NCBI RefSeq assembly: GCF_032854445.1
Contig: NW_027018407.1
Location: forward strand, 1-30,162
Length of the DNA stretch: 30,162 nucleotides
Source of the DNA: Liolophura sinensis
Taxonomy: Eukaryota; Mollusca; Polyplacophora; Chitonida; Chitonidae
Direction: 5' to 3'
The notes below the pieces were generated by a model. It ran no database searches, was not told where the DNA came from, and worked only from the letters and a program-made list of their open reading frames with translations. A program made the position numbers and the translations under genes. Below are positions 11,123 through 20,477 of this stretch, one piece after another (position 1 is the stretch's first letter; every line of letters starts with the position of its first letter).

Positions 11123-11672
11123 ATGCGCAATTGGGCCAGGCATCTCCAGCTGTTGAAAAATTGCAAATTTCTATGGTTTCCATGGATTAAGAGCCGTTGC
11201 TGGGCACGTGATCTTGACATCATTGATTATTCATTTGTGGCTACAGCCAAAAGTATTGGTCGGAGAGCAACGCGGTTTGCACCATTCGATTTCTCGTCAC
11301 AAAATACGTGGGATTAGCCTCTTACCAGCAGCATTGGAACAGTTTTTCCACTTTTGGATTTTTGCCTGGTCTTTTTGCGAATTGAAATCGGCTACATTAA
11401 CTATGTACAATCGCGACTGGTCATTACTATATTCAACTTTTCATTATAAGTTATGTGCCCTTCGGTAGCCCAGACGACGTCAAATCTTTGGGCCAAGCCC
11501 ATTTAACTCACCCAGCAAATGTCTTACTTCTAAGTCGAAGACAAACTCAATGTCTTTATCTACATGTAGAAAAACCACACCATTTGTATATAAAAAAAAC
11601 AAAAGGTACTTGATACAATCCGCTGTAAAAAGTACAATTGAACACTGACCCACATCAATAAGGTGCCAAAGG
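11123..11672 (+). repeat. Monomer M21 (h2-mD-t1)
   Basis: 550 bp. It has ACGTGGGATT near 11306 and TTTTTCCAC near 11343. It matches M35 up to 11309 and then departs. Confidence 0.96.
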
Positions 11673-12644
11673 ATGCGCAATTGGGCCCAGGCATCTCCAG
11701 CTGTTGAAAAATTGCAAATTTCCTTGGTTTCCATGGAGTAAGAGCCGTTGCTGGGCACGTGATCTTGACATCATTGATTATTCATTTGTGGCTACAGCCA
11801 AAAGTATTGGTCGGAAAGCAACGCGGTTTGCACCATTCGATTTCTCGTCACAAAATACGTCGGATTAGCCTCTTACCAGCAGCATTGGAACAGTTTTTCT
11901 ACTTTTGGATTTTTGCCTGGTCTTTTTGCTAATTGAAATCGGCTACATTAACTATGTACAATCGCGACTGGTCATTACTATATTCAGCATTTCATTATAA
12001 GTTATGTGCCCTTCGGTAGCCCAGACGACGTCAAATCTTTGGGCCAAGCCCATTTAACTCACCCAGCAAATGTCTTACTCCTAAGTCGAAGACAAACTCA
12101 ATGTCTTTATCTACATGTAGAAAAACCACACCATTTGTTTATAAAAAAACACAAGGTACTTGATACAGTCTGCTGTAAAAAGTACAATTGAACACTGACC
12201 CACATCAATAAGGTGCCAAAAGATGCGCAATTGGGCCAGGCATCTCCAGCTGTTGAAAAAATTGCAAATTTCTATGGTTTCCATGGATTAAGAGCCGTTG
12301 CTGGGCACGTGATCTTGACATCATTGATTATTCATTTGTGGCTACAGCCAAAAGTATTGGTCGGAGAGCAACGCGGTTTGCACCATTCGATTTCTCGTCA
12401 CAAAATACGTCGGATTAGCCTCTTACCAGCAGCATTGGAACAGTTTTTCTACTTTTGGATTTTTGCCTGTTCTTTTTGCGAATTGAAATCGGCTACATTA
12501 ACTATGTACAATCGCGACTGGTCATTACTATATTCAACTTTTCATTATAAGTTATGTGCCCTTCGGTAGCCCAGACGACGTCAAATCTTTGGGCCAAGCC
12601 CATTTAACTCACCCAGCAAATGTCTTACTTCTAAGTCGAAGACA
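11628..12644 (+). repeat. 1.0-kb block, copy 2 (second 5-monomer offset)
   Basis: Partner of 8879-9894. The match ends where CAAACTC (here) faces CAATCTC. Confidence 0.8.
11673..12222 (+). repeat. Monomer M22 (h1-mC-t2)
   Basis: 550 bp. Apart from a regular CAGCTG it resembles M17, five units upstream, including GGGCCCAGGC near 11683. Confidence 0.96.
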
Positions 12645-12774
12645 AACTCAATGTCTTTATCTACATGTAGAAAAACCACACCATTTGTATATCAAAAAAA
12701 ACAAAAGGTACTTGATACAATCCGCTGTAAAATGTACAACTGAACACTGACCCACATCAATAAGGTGCCAAAGG
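12223..12774 (+). repeat. Monomer M23 (h2-mA-t3)
   Basis: 552 bp. It has one extra A in GAAAAAATTGC near 12260. The tail ends AATGTACAACTG before an h4 head. Confidence 0.96.
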
Positions 12775-13327
12775 ATGCGCAATTGGGCCAGGCATCTCCA
12801 GCTGTTGAAAAATTGCACATTTCCTTGGTTTCCATGGAGTAAGAGCCGTTGCTGTGCACGTGATCTTGACATCATTGATTATTCATTTGTGGCTACAGCC
12901 AAAAGTATTGGTCGGAAAGCAACGCGGTTTGCACCATTCGATTTCTCGTCACAAAATACGTCGGATTAGCCTCTTACCAGCAGCATTGGAACAGTTTTTC
13001 TACTTTTGGATTTTTGCCTGGTCTTTTTGCTAATTGAAATCGGTTACATTAACTATGTACAATCGCGACTGGTCATTACTATAATTCAGCATTTCATTAT
13101 AAGTTATGTGCCCTTCGGTAGCCCAGACGACGTCAAATCTTTGGGCCAAGCCCATTTAACTCACCCAGCAAATGTCTTACTCCTAAGTCGAAGACAAACT
13201 CAATGTCTTTATCTACATGTAGAAAAACCACACCATTTGTTTATAAAAAAAAACACAAGGTACTTGATACAGTCTGCTGTAAAAAGTACAATTGAACACT
13301 GACCCACATCAATAAGGTGCCAAAAAG
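12775..13327 (+). repeat. Monomer M24 (h4-mC-t2)
   Basis: 553 bp. It has GGTTAC near 13044, a private extra A in CTATAATTCAGC near 13080 and an extra A in CCAAAAAGATG near 13325. Confidence 0.96.
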
Positions 13328-13877
13328 ATGCGCAATTGGGCCAGGGCATCTCCAGCTGTTGAAAAATTGCAAATTTCCTTGGTTTCCATGGAGTAAGAGC
13401 CGTTGCTGGGCACGTGATCTTGACATCATTGATTATTCATTTGTGGCTACAGCCAAAAGTATTGGTCGGAGAGCAACGCGGTTTGCACCATTCGATTTCT
13501 CGTCACAAAATACGTCGGATTAGCCTCTTACCAGCAGCATTGGAACAGGTTTTCTACTTTTGGATTTTTGCCTGTTCTTTTTGCGAATGAAATCGGCTAC
13601 ATTAACTATGTACCATCGCGACTGGTCATTACTATATTCAACTTTTCATTATAAGTTATGTGCCCTTCGGTAGCCCAGACGACGTCAAATCTTTGGGCCA
13701 AGCCCATTGAACTCACCCAGCAAATGTCTGACTTCTAAGTCGAAGACAATCTCAATGTCTTTATTTACATGTAGAAAAACCACACCATTTGTATATAAAA
13801 AAAACAAAAGGTACTTGATACAATCCGCTGTAAAAAGTACAACTGAACACTGACCCACATCAATAAGGTGCCAAAGG
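13328..13877 (+). repeat. Monomer M25 (h1-mA-t1), chimeric junction with t2
   Basis: 550 bp. It is the only unit in which a t2 tail is followed by an h1 head. Private changes are an extra G in CCAGGGCATC near 13343, AACAGGTTTTC near 13545, a lost T in GCGAATGAAATC near 13583, CCATTGAACTC near 13705 and GTCTGACTTC near 13727. Confidence 0.96.
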
Positions 13878-14427
13878 ATGCGCAATTGGGCCAGGCATCT
13901 CCAGCTGTTGAAAAATTGCAAATTTCCTTGGTTTCCATGGAGTAAGAGCCGTTGCTGTGCACGTGATCTTGACATCATTGATTATTCATTTGTGGCTACA
14001 GCCAAAAGTATTGGTCGGAGAGCAACGCGGTTTGCACCATTCGATTTCTCGTCACAAAATACGTCGGATTAGCCTCTTTCCAGCAGCATTGGAACAGTTT
14101 TCTTACTTTTGGATTTTTGCCTGGTCTTTTTGCTTATTGAAATCGGGTACATTAACTATGTACAATCGCGACTGGTCATTACTATATTCAACTTTTCATT
14201 ATAAGTTATGTGCCCTTCGGTAGCCCAGACGACGTCAAATCTTTGGGCCAAGCCCATTTAACTCACCCAGCAAATGTCTTACTTCTAAGTCGAAGACAAA
14301 CTTAATGTCTTTATCTACATGTAGAAAAACCACACCATTTGTATATAAAAAAAACACAAGGTACTTGATACAATCCGCTGTAAAAACTACAACTGAACAC
14401 TGACCCACATCAATAAGGTGCCAAAGG
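13878..14427 (+). repeat. Monomer M26 (h1 with GTGCAC, mB, t1)
   Basis: 550 bp. It has the GTGCACGTG of h4 near 13956 but GCAAATTT rather than GCACATTT. TTTTCTTAC near 14098 and AAACTACAACTG near 14384 are private. Confidence 0.96.
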
Positions 14428-15021
14428 ATGCGCAATTGGGCCAGGCATCTCCAGCTGTTGAAAAATTGCAAATTTCCTTGGTTTCCATGGAGTAAGAGCC
14501 GTTGCTGGGCACGTGATCTTGACATCATTGATTATTCATTTGTGGCTACAGCCAAAAGTATTGGTCGGAAAGCAACGCGGTTTGCACCATTCGATTTCTC
14601 GTCACAAAATACGTCGGATTAGCCTCTTACCAGCAGCATTGGAACAGTTTTCCCACTTTTGGATTTTTGCCTGGTCTTTTTGCTTATTGAAATCGGGTAC
14701 ATTAACTATGTACAATCGCGACTGGTCATTACTATATTCAACTTTTCATTATAAGTTATGTGCCCTTCGGTAGCCCAGACGACGTCCAATCTTTGGGCCA
14801 AGCCCATTTAACTCACCCAGCAAATGTCTTACTTCTAAGTCGAAGACAAACTCAATGTCTTTATCTACATGTAGAAAAACCACACCATTTGTATATAAAA
14901 AAAACACAAGGTACTTGATACAATCCGCTGTAAAAAGTACAATTGAACACTGACCCACATCAATAAGGTGCCAAAGGATGCGCAATTGGGCCAGGCATCT
15001 CCAGCTGTTGAAAAATTGCAA
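14148..15021 (+). repeat. 0.87-kb block, copy 2 (12-monomer offset)
   Basis: Partner of 7543-8416. It also matches the sequence two monomers downstream (M27 against M29), so a local dimer duplication probably overlies the longer-range one. Confidence 0.8.
14428..14977 (+). repeat. Monomer M27 (h1-mB-t1), partner of M15
   Basis: 550 bp. It shares GACGTCCAATC (14782-14792) with M15, twelve units upstream. Confidence 0.96.
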
Positions 15022-15528
15022 TTTTCCTTGGTTTCCATGGAGTAAGAGCCGTTGCTGGGCACGTGATCTTGACATCATTGATTATTCATTTGTGGCTACA
15101 GCCAAAAGTATTGGTCGGAGAGCAACGCGGTTTGCACCATTCGATTTCTCGTCACAAAATACGTCGGATTAGCCTCTTTCCAGCAGCATTGGAACAGTTT
15201 TCCCACTTTTGGATTTTTGCCCGGTCTTTTTTGCTTATTGAAATCGGCTACATTAACTATGTAAAATCGCGACTGGTCATTACTATATTCAACTTTTCAT
15301 TATAAGTTATGTGCCCTTCGGTAGCCCAGACGACGTCAAATCTTTGGGCCAAGCCCATTTAACTCACCCAGCAAATGTCTTACTTCTAAGTCGAAGACAA
15401 ACTTAATGTCTTTATCTACATGTAGAAAAACCACACCATTTGTATATAAAAAAAACACAAGGTACTTGATACAATCCGCTGTAAAAAGTACAACTGAACA
15501 CTGACCCACATCAATAAGGTGCCAAAGG
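14978..15528 (+). repeat. Monomer M28 (h1, mB with GGCTAC, t1)
   Basis: 551 bp. It has private GCAATTTTCC near 15018, a GCCCGG change with an added T near 15220-15230, and GTAAAATCG near 15261. Its tail repeats the CAAACTTAATG/AAGTACAACTG pair of M14. Confidence 0.96.
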
Positions 15529-15563
15529 ATGCGCAATTGGGCCAGGCATCTCCAGCTGTTGAA

Positions 15564-15576
15564 AAATTGCAAATTT
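15564..15576. repeat. AT-rich dyad AAATT-GCA-AATTT
   Basis: A 13-bp dyad containing TTGCAA. The h4 monomers (GCACATTT) break it, so it is not strictly conserved. Confidence 0.7.
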
Positions 15577-15610
15577 CCTTGGTTTCCATGGAGTAAGAGC
15601 CGTTGCTGGG

Positions 15611-15618
15611 CACGTGAT
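15611..15618. promoter_or_regulatory. CACGTGAT, E-box / CDEI-like site
   Basis: The hexamer CACGTG is the core bound by bHLH proteins. Read on the minus strand, the 8-mer is ATCACGTG, which fits the yeast centromere CDEI consensus RTCACRTG. It occurs once per monomer and is lost only in M11 (5705-5710). I see no CDEIII-like element, and a point centromere is not implied. Function is unproven. Confidence 0.4.
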
Positions 15619-15643
15619 CTTGACATCATTGATTATTCATTTG

Positions 15644-15655
15644 TGGCTACAGCCA
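15644..15655. repeat. Inverted repeat TGGCT-AC-AGCCA
   Basis: Five complementary bases around a two-base centre. It is kept in nearly all units; it is broken in M38 and M45 (GTGGTTACAGCC) and in M1 (CTACAGGCA). Confidence 0.75.
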
Positions 15656-15894
15656 AAAGTATTGGTCGGAAAGCAACGCGGTTTGCACCATTCGATTTCT
15701 CGTCACAAAATACGTCGGATTAGCCTCTTACCAGCAGCATTGGAACAGTTTTCCCACTTTTGGATTTTTGCCTGGTCTTTTTGCTTATTGAAATCGGGTA
15801 CATTAACTATGTACAATCGCGACTGGTCATTACTATATTCAACTTTTCATTATAAGTTATGTGCCCTTCGGTAGCCCAGACGACGTCAAATCTT

Positions 15895-15907
15895 TGGGCC
15901 AAGCCCA
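15895..15907. repeat. Inverted repeat TGGGC-CAA-GCCCA
   Basis: A five-base GC-rich stem with a three-base loop, present in every unit apart from single-base changes in M1 (an added C) and M43 (a lost C). A second GCCCA at 15874-15878 could pair with the same TGGGC, so two hairpins compete. Confidence 0.75.
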
Positions 15908-15943
15908 TTTAACTCACCCAGCAAATGTCTTACTTCTAAGTCG

Positions 15944-15962
15944 AAGACAAACTCAATGTCTT
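15944..15962. repeat. Inverted repeat AAGACA / TGTCTT, 7-nt loop
   Basis: Six complementary bases flank the loop AACTCAA, two bases upstream of the 12-bp palindrome. The common variants in this segment fall in the loop (ATCTCAA, AACTTAA). The stem is altered only in M6, and the flanking base in M16 and M30. Confidence 0.8.
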
Positions 15963-15964
15963 TA

Positions 15965-15976
15965 TCTACATGTAGA
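15965..15976. repeat. 12-bp perfect palindrome TCTACATGTAGA (reference unit M29)
   Basis: The motif is its own reverse complement and recurs once per monomer. Variants are TCTACTTGTAGA (M6), TTTACTTGTAGA (M11), TCTACAAGTAGA (M8, M13), TTTACATGTAGA (M18, M25, M32, M43, M50) and TCTATATGTAGA (M33). It could bind a dimeric protein or extrude as a cruciform; neither is shown. Confidence 0.9.
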
Positions 15977-15992
15977 AAAACCACACCATTTG

Positions 15993-16005
15993 TATATAAA
16001 AAAAA
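15993..16005. promoter_or_regulatory. TATA-like element and variable A-tract
   Basis: TATATAAAAAAAA in t1 tails, TTTATAAAA in t2 and TATATCAAAA in t3. The A-run varies from 6 to 11 and accounts for most of the monomer length variation. It resembles a TATA box on the plus strand, but no other promoter element is recognisable, so a low-complexity tract is an equally good reading. Confidence 0.35.
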
Positions 16006-16078
16006 CACAAGGTACTTGATACAATCCGCTGTAAAAAGTACAATTGAACACTGACCCACATCAATAAGGTGCCAAAGG

Positions 16079-16628
16079 ATGCGCAATTGGGCCAGGCATC
16101 TCCAGCTGTTGAAAAATTGCAAATTTCCTTGGTTTCCATGGAGTAAGAGCCGTTGCTGGGCACGTGATCTTGACATCATTGATTATTCATTTGTGGCTAC
16201 AGCCAAAAGCATTGGTCGGAAAGCAACGCGGTTTGCACCATTCGATTTCTCGTCACAAAATACGTCGGATTAGCCTCTTACCAGCAGCATTGGAACAGTT
16301 TTTCTACTTTTGGATTTTTGCCTGTTCTTTTTGCCAATTGAAATCGGCTACATTAACTATGTACAATCGCGACTGGTCATTACTATATTCAACTTTTCAT
16401 TATAAGTTATGTGCCCTTCGGTAGCCCAGACGACGTCAAATCTTTGGGCCAAGCCCATTTAACTCACCCAGCAAATGTCTTACTTCTAAGTCAAAGACAA
16501 ACTCAATGTCTTTATCTACATGTAGAAAAACCACACCATTTGTATATAAAAAAAACAAAAGGTACTTGATACAATCCGCTGTGAAAAGTACAATTGAACA
16601 CTGACCCACATCAATAAGGTGCCAAAGG
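16079..16628 (+). repeat. Monomer M30 (h1-mA-t1), partner of M16
   Basis: 550 bp. It carries the four variants otherwise seen only in M16: AAAGCATTGG, GCCAATTG, GTCAAAGAC and CTGTGAAAAG. Confidence 0.96.
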
Positions 16629-17178
16629 ATGCGCAATTGGGCCCAGGCATCTCCAGCTGTTGAAAAATTGCAAATTTCCTTGGTTTCCATGGAGTAAGAG
16701 CCGTTGCTGGGCACGTGATCTTGACATCATTGATTATTCATTTGTGGCTACAGCCAAAAGTATTGGTCGGAAAGCAACGCGGTTAGCACCATTCGATTTC
16801 TCGTCACAAAATACGTCGGATTAGCCTCTTACCAGCAGCATTGGAACAGTTTTTCTACTTTTGGATTTTTGCCTGGTCTTTTTGCTAATTGAAATCAGCT
16901 ACATTAACTATGTACAATCGCAACTGGTCATTACTATATTCAGCATTTCATTATAAGTTATGTGCCCTTCGGTAGCCCAGACGACGTCAAATCTTTGGGC
17001 CAAGCCCATTTAACTCACCCAGCAAATGTCTTACTCCTAAGTCGAAGACAAACTCAATGTCTTTATCTACATGTAGAAAAACCACACCATTTGTTTATAA
17101 AAAAACACAAGGTACTTGATACAGTCTGCTGTAAAAAGTACAATTGAACACTGACCCACATCAATAAGGTGCCAAAAG
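16629..17178 (+). repeat. Monomer M31 (h1-mC-t2), partner of M17
   Basis: 550 bp. Private changes are GGTTAGCACC near 16782, ATCAGCTAC near 16895 and CGCAACTGG near 16919. The last two are CG to CA. Confidence 0.96.
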
Positions 17179-17728
17179 ATGCGCAATTGGGCCAGGCATC
17201 TCCAGCTGTTGAAAAATTGCAAATTTCTATGGTTTCCATGGATTAAGAGCCGTTGCTGGGCACGTGATCTTGACATCATTGATTATTCATTTGTGGCTAC
17301 AGCCAAAAGTATTGGTCGGAGAGCAACGCGGTTTGCACCATTCGATTTCTCGTCACAAAATACGTCGGATTAGCCTCTTACCAGCAGCATTGGAAGAGTT
17401 TTTCTACTTTTGGATTTTTGCCTGTTCTTTTTGCGAATTGAAATCGGCTACATTAACTATGTACAATCGCGACTGGTCATTACTATATTCAACTTTTCAT
17501 TATAAGTTATGTGCCCTTCGGTAGCCCAGACGACGTCAAATCTTTGGGCCAAGCCCATTTAACTCACCCAGCAAATGTCTTACTTCTAAGTCGAAGACAA
17601 TCTCAATGTCTTTATTTACATGTAGAAAAACCACACCATTTGTATATAAAAAAAACAAAAGGTACTTGATACAATCCGCTGTAAAAAGTACAATTGAACA
17701 CTGACCCACATCAATAAGGTGCCAAAGG
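17179..17728 (+). repeat. Monomer M32 (h2-mA-t1), partner of M18
   Basis: 550 bp. It has one private change, GGAAGAGTT near 17392. Confidence 0.96.
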
Positions 17729-18278
17729 ATGCGCAATTGGGCCAGACATCTCCAGCTGTTGAAAAATTGCAAATTTCCTTGATTTCCATGGAGTAAGAGC
17801 CGTTGCTGGGCACGTGATCTTGACATCATTGATTATTCATTTGTGGCTACAGCCAAAAGTATTGGTCGGAAAGCAACGCGGTTTGCACCATTCGATTTCT
17901 CGTCACAAAATACGTCGGATTAGCCTCTTTCCAGCAGCATTGGAACAGTTTTCCCACTTTTGGATTTTTGCCTGGTCTTTTTGCTTATTGAAATCGGGTA
18001 CATTAACTATGTACAATCGCGACTGGTCATTACTATATTCAACTTTTCATTATAAGTTATGTGCCCTTCGGTAGCCCAGACGACGTCAAATCTTTGGGCC
18101 AAGCCCATTTAACTCACCCAGCAAATGTCTTACTTCTAAGTCGAAGACAAACTCAATGTCTTTATCTATATGTAGAAAAACCACACCATTTGTATATAAA
18201 AAAAACACAAGGTACTTGATACAATCCGCTGTAAAATGTACAACTGAACACTGACCCACATCAATAAGGTGCCAAAGG
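17729..18278 (+). repeat. Monomer M33 (h1-mB-t1), partner of M19
   Basis: 550 bp. It has a private TTGATTTCC near 17780 and palindrome variant TCTATATGTAGA near 18165. It keeps GCTTATTG where M19 has GCGAATTG. Confidence 0.96.
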
Positions 18279-18827
18279 ATGCGCAATTGGGCCAGGCATC
18301 TCCAGCTGTTGAAAAATTGCACATTTCCTTGGTTTCCATGGAGTAAGAGCCGTTGCTGTGCACGTGATCTTGACATCATTGATTATTCATTTGTGGCTAC
18401 AGCCAAAAGTATTGGTCGGAAAGCAACGCGGTTTGCACCATTCGATTTCTCGTCACAAAATACGTCGGATTAGCCTCTTACCAGCAGCATTGGAACAGTT
18501 TTTCTACTTTTGGATTTTTGCCTGGTCTTTTTGCTAATTGAAATCGGCTACATTAACTATGTACAATCGCGACTGGTCATTACTATATTCAGCATTTCAT
18601 TATAAGTTATGTGCCCTTCGGTAGCCCAGACGACGTCAAATCTTTGGGCCAAGCCCATTTAACTCACCCAGCAAATGTCTTACTCCTACGTCGAAGACAA
18701 ACTCAATGTCTTTATCTACATGTAGAAAAACCACACCATTTGTTTATAAAAAAAAACAAGGTACTTGATACAGTCTGCTGTAAAAAGTACAATTGAACAC
18801 TGACCCACATCAATAAGGTGCCAAAAG
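18279..18827 (+). repeat. Monomer M34 (h4-mC-t2), partner of M20
   Basis: 549 bp. It shares ACTCCTACG and AAAACAAGG with M20, without the TTTTAGATTT change. Confidence 0.96.
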
Positions 18828-19378
18828 ATGCGCAATTGGGCCAGGCATCTCCAGCTGTTGAAAAATTGCAAATTTCTATGGTTTCCATGGATTAAGAGCC
18901 GTTGCTGGGCACGTGATCTTGACATCATTGATTATTCATTTGTGGCTACAGCCAAAAGTATTGGTCGGAGAGCAACGCGGTTTGCACCATTCGATTTCTC
19001 GTCACAAAATACGTCGGATTAGCCTCTTACCAGCAGCATTGGAACAGTTTTTTCTACTTTTGGATTTTTGCCTGGTCTTTTTGCGAATTGAAATCGGCTA
19101 CATTAACTATGTACAATCGCGACTGGTCATTACTATATTCAACTTTTCATTATAAGTTATGTGCCCTTCGGTAGCCCAGACGACGTCAAATCTTTGGGCC
19201 AAGCCCATTTAACTCACCCAGCAAATGTCTTACTTCTAAGTCGAAGACAAACTCAATGTCTTTATCTACATGTAGAAAAACCACACCATTTGTATATAAA
19301 AAAAACAAAAGGTACTTGATACAATCCGCTGTAAAAAGTACAACTGAACACTGACCCACATCAATAAGGTGCCAAAGG
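18828..19378 (+). repeat. Monomer M35 (h2-mD-t1)
   Basis: 551 bp. It follows M21 for its first ~187 bp, then has ACGTCGGATT and the six-T run near 19047 known from M6 and M9. This marks the right end of the 14-unit duplication. Confidence 0.96.
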
Positions 19379-19927
19379 ATGCGCAATTGGGCCAGGCATC
19401 TCCAGCTGTTGAAAAATTGCAAATTTCCTTGGTTTCCATGGAGTAAGAGCCGTTGCTGGGCACGTGATCTTGACATCATTGATTATTCATTTGTGGCTAC
19501 AGCCAAAAGTATTGGTCGGAAAGCAACGCGGTTTGCACCATTCGATTTCTCGTCACAAAATACGTCGGATTAGCCTCTTACCAGCAGCATTGGAACAGTT
19601 TTTCTACTTTTGGATTTTTGCCTGGTCTTTTTGCTAATTGAAATCGGCTACATTAACTATGTACAATCGCGACTGGTCATTACTATATTCAGCATTTCAT
19701 TATAAGTTATGTGCCCTTCGGTAGCCCAGACGACGTCAAATCTTTGGGCCAAGCCCATTTAACTCACCCAGCAAATGTCTTACTCCTAAGTCGAAGACAA
19801 ACTCAATGTCTTTATCTACATGTAGAAAAACCACACCATTTGTTTATAAAAAAACACAAGGTACTTGATACAGTCTGCTGTAAAAAGTACAATTGAACAC
19901 TGACCCACATCAATAAGGTGCCAAAAG
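19379..19927 (+). repeat. Monomer M36 (h1-mC-t2)
   Basis: 549 bp. It resembles M22 but lacks the extra C in GGGCCAGGC. Confidence 0.96.
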
Positions 19928-20477
19928 ATGCGCAATTGGGCCAGGCATCTCCAGCTGTTGAAAAATTGCAAATTTCTATGGTTTCCATGGATTAAGAGCC
20001 GTTGCTGGGCACGTGATCTTGACATCATTGATTATTCATTTGTGGCTACAGCCAAAAGTATTGGTCGGAGAGCAACGCGGTTTGCACCATTCGATTTCTC
20101 GTCACAAAATACGTCGGATTAGCCTCTTACCAGCAGCATTGGAACAGTTTTTCTACTTTTGGATTTTTGCCTGTTCTTTTTGCGAATTGAAATCGGCTAC
20201 ATTAACTATGTACAATCGCGACTGGTCATTACTATATTCAGCATTTCATTATAAGTTATGTGCCCTTCGGTAGCCCAGACGACGTCAAATCTTTGGGCCA
20301 AGCCCATTTAACTCACCCAGCAAATGTCTTACTCCTAAGTCGAAGACAAACTCAATGTCTTTATCTACATGTAGAAAAACCACACCATTTGTTTATAAAA
20401 AAAACACAAGGTACTTGATACAGTCTGCTGTAAAAAGTACAATTGAACACTGACCCACATCAATAAGGTGCCAAAAG
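19928..20477 (+). repeat. Monomer M37 (h2, mA joined to mC 3' part, t2)
   Basis: 550 bp. The middle starts as mA (CCTGTTC, GCGAATTG) and then has TCAGCATTT and ACTCC from mC. M44 has the same combination. The left end of the 7-unit duplication falls in this monomer at 19993. Confidence 0.96.

Larger units (their letters stand above)
7560..11309 (+). repeat. Dispersed 3.75-kb block, copy 1 (14-monomer offset)
   Basis: Aligns with 15266-19014 at a constant offset of 7705-7706 bp across about 6.8 monomers. Shared rare markers are AAAGCATTGG, GCCAATTG, GTCAAAGAC, CTGTGAAAAG, GGGCCCAGGC, TTTACATGTAGA and ACTCCTACG. I count about 14 differences by eye, so it looks older than the 7-monomer duplication. 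The right limit is ACGTGGG against ACGTCGG at 11310. Confidence 0.9.
15529..16078 (+). repeat. Monomer M29 (h1-mB-t1), reference unit for motif positions
   Basis: 550 bp with no private change that I see. The motif entries below use this unit. It pairs with M15 (14 units upstream) and M27 (two units upstream). Confidence 0.97.
15266..19014 (+). repeat. Dispersed 3.75-kb block, copy 2 (14-monomer offset)
   Basis: This copy carries its own private changes (near 16785, 16897, 16921, 17395, 17783 and 18168). They are spread evenly, as expected if both copies diverged independently after duplication. The left limit is GTAAAATCG at 15264, where copy 1 has GTACAATCG. Confidence 0.9.

Noticed and set aside
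15611-15618. Point centromere of budding-yeast type from the CDEI-like site
   Set aside because: No CDEIII-like sequence or 80-90-bp highly AT-rich CDEII follows, and point centromeres are single-copy, not satellite arrays.
15872-15948. tRNA/SINE-like internal promoter: TAGCCCAGACGA (A-box-like) and AAGTCGAAGAC (B-box-like), 66 bp apart
   Set aside because: The A-box matches partly and the B-box poorly, and the sequence does not fold as a tRNA (no matching D, anticodon or T arms). No poly(A) or target-site duplications are seen.
16050-16062. GACCCACATCA, resembling the plant snRNA upstream element
   Set aside because: The core CCCACATC matches, but there is no TATA box at the required distance downstream and no snRNA sequence follows. 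The TATA-like tract lies upstream instead.
15529-16078. CENP-B box
   Set aside because: I scanned both strands for TTCG followed at the proper spacing by A and CGGG. ATTCGATTTC, CTTCGGTAGC and the minus-strand TTCGACTTAG and TTCGCAAAAAG sites all lack the CGGG half.
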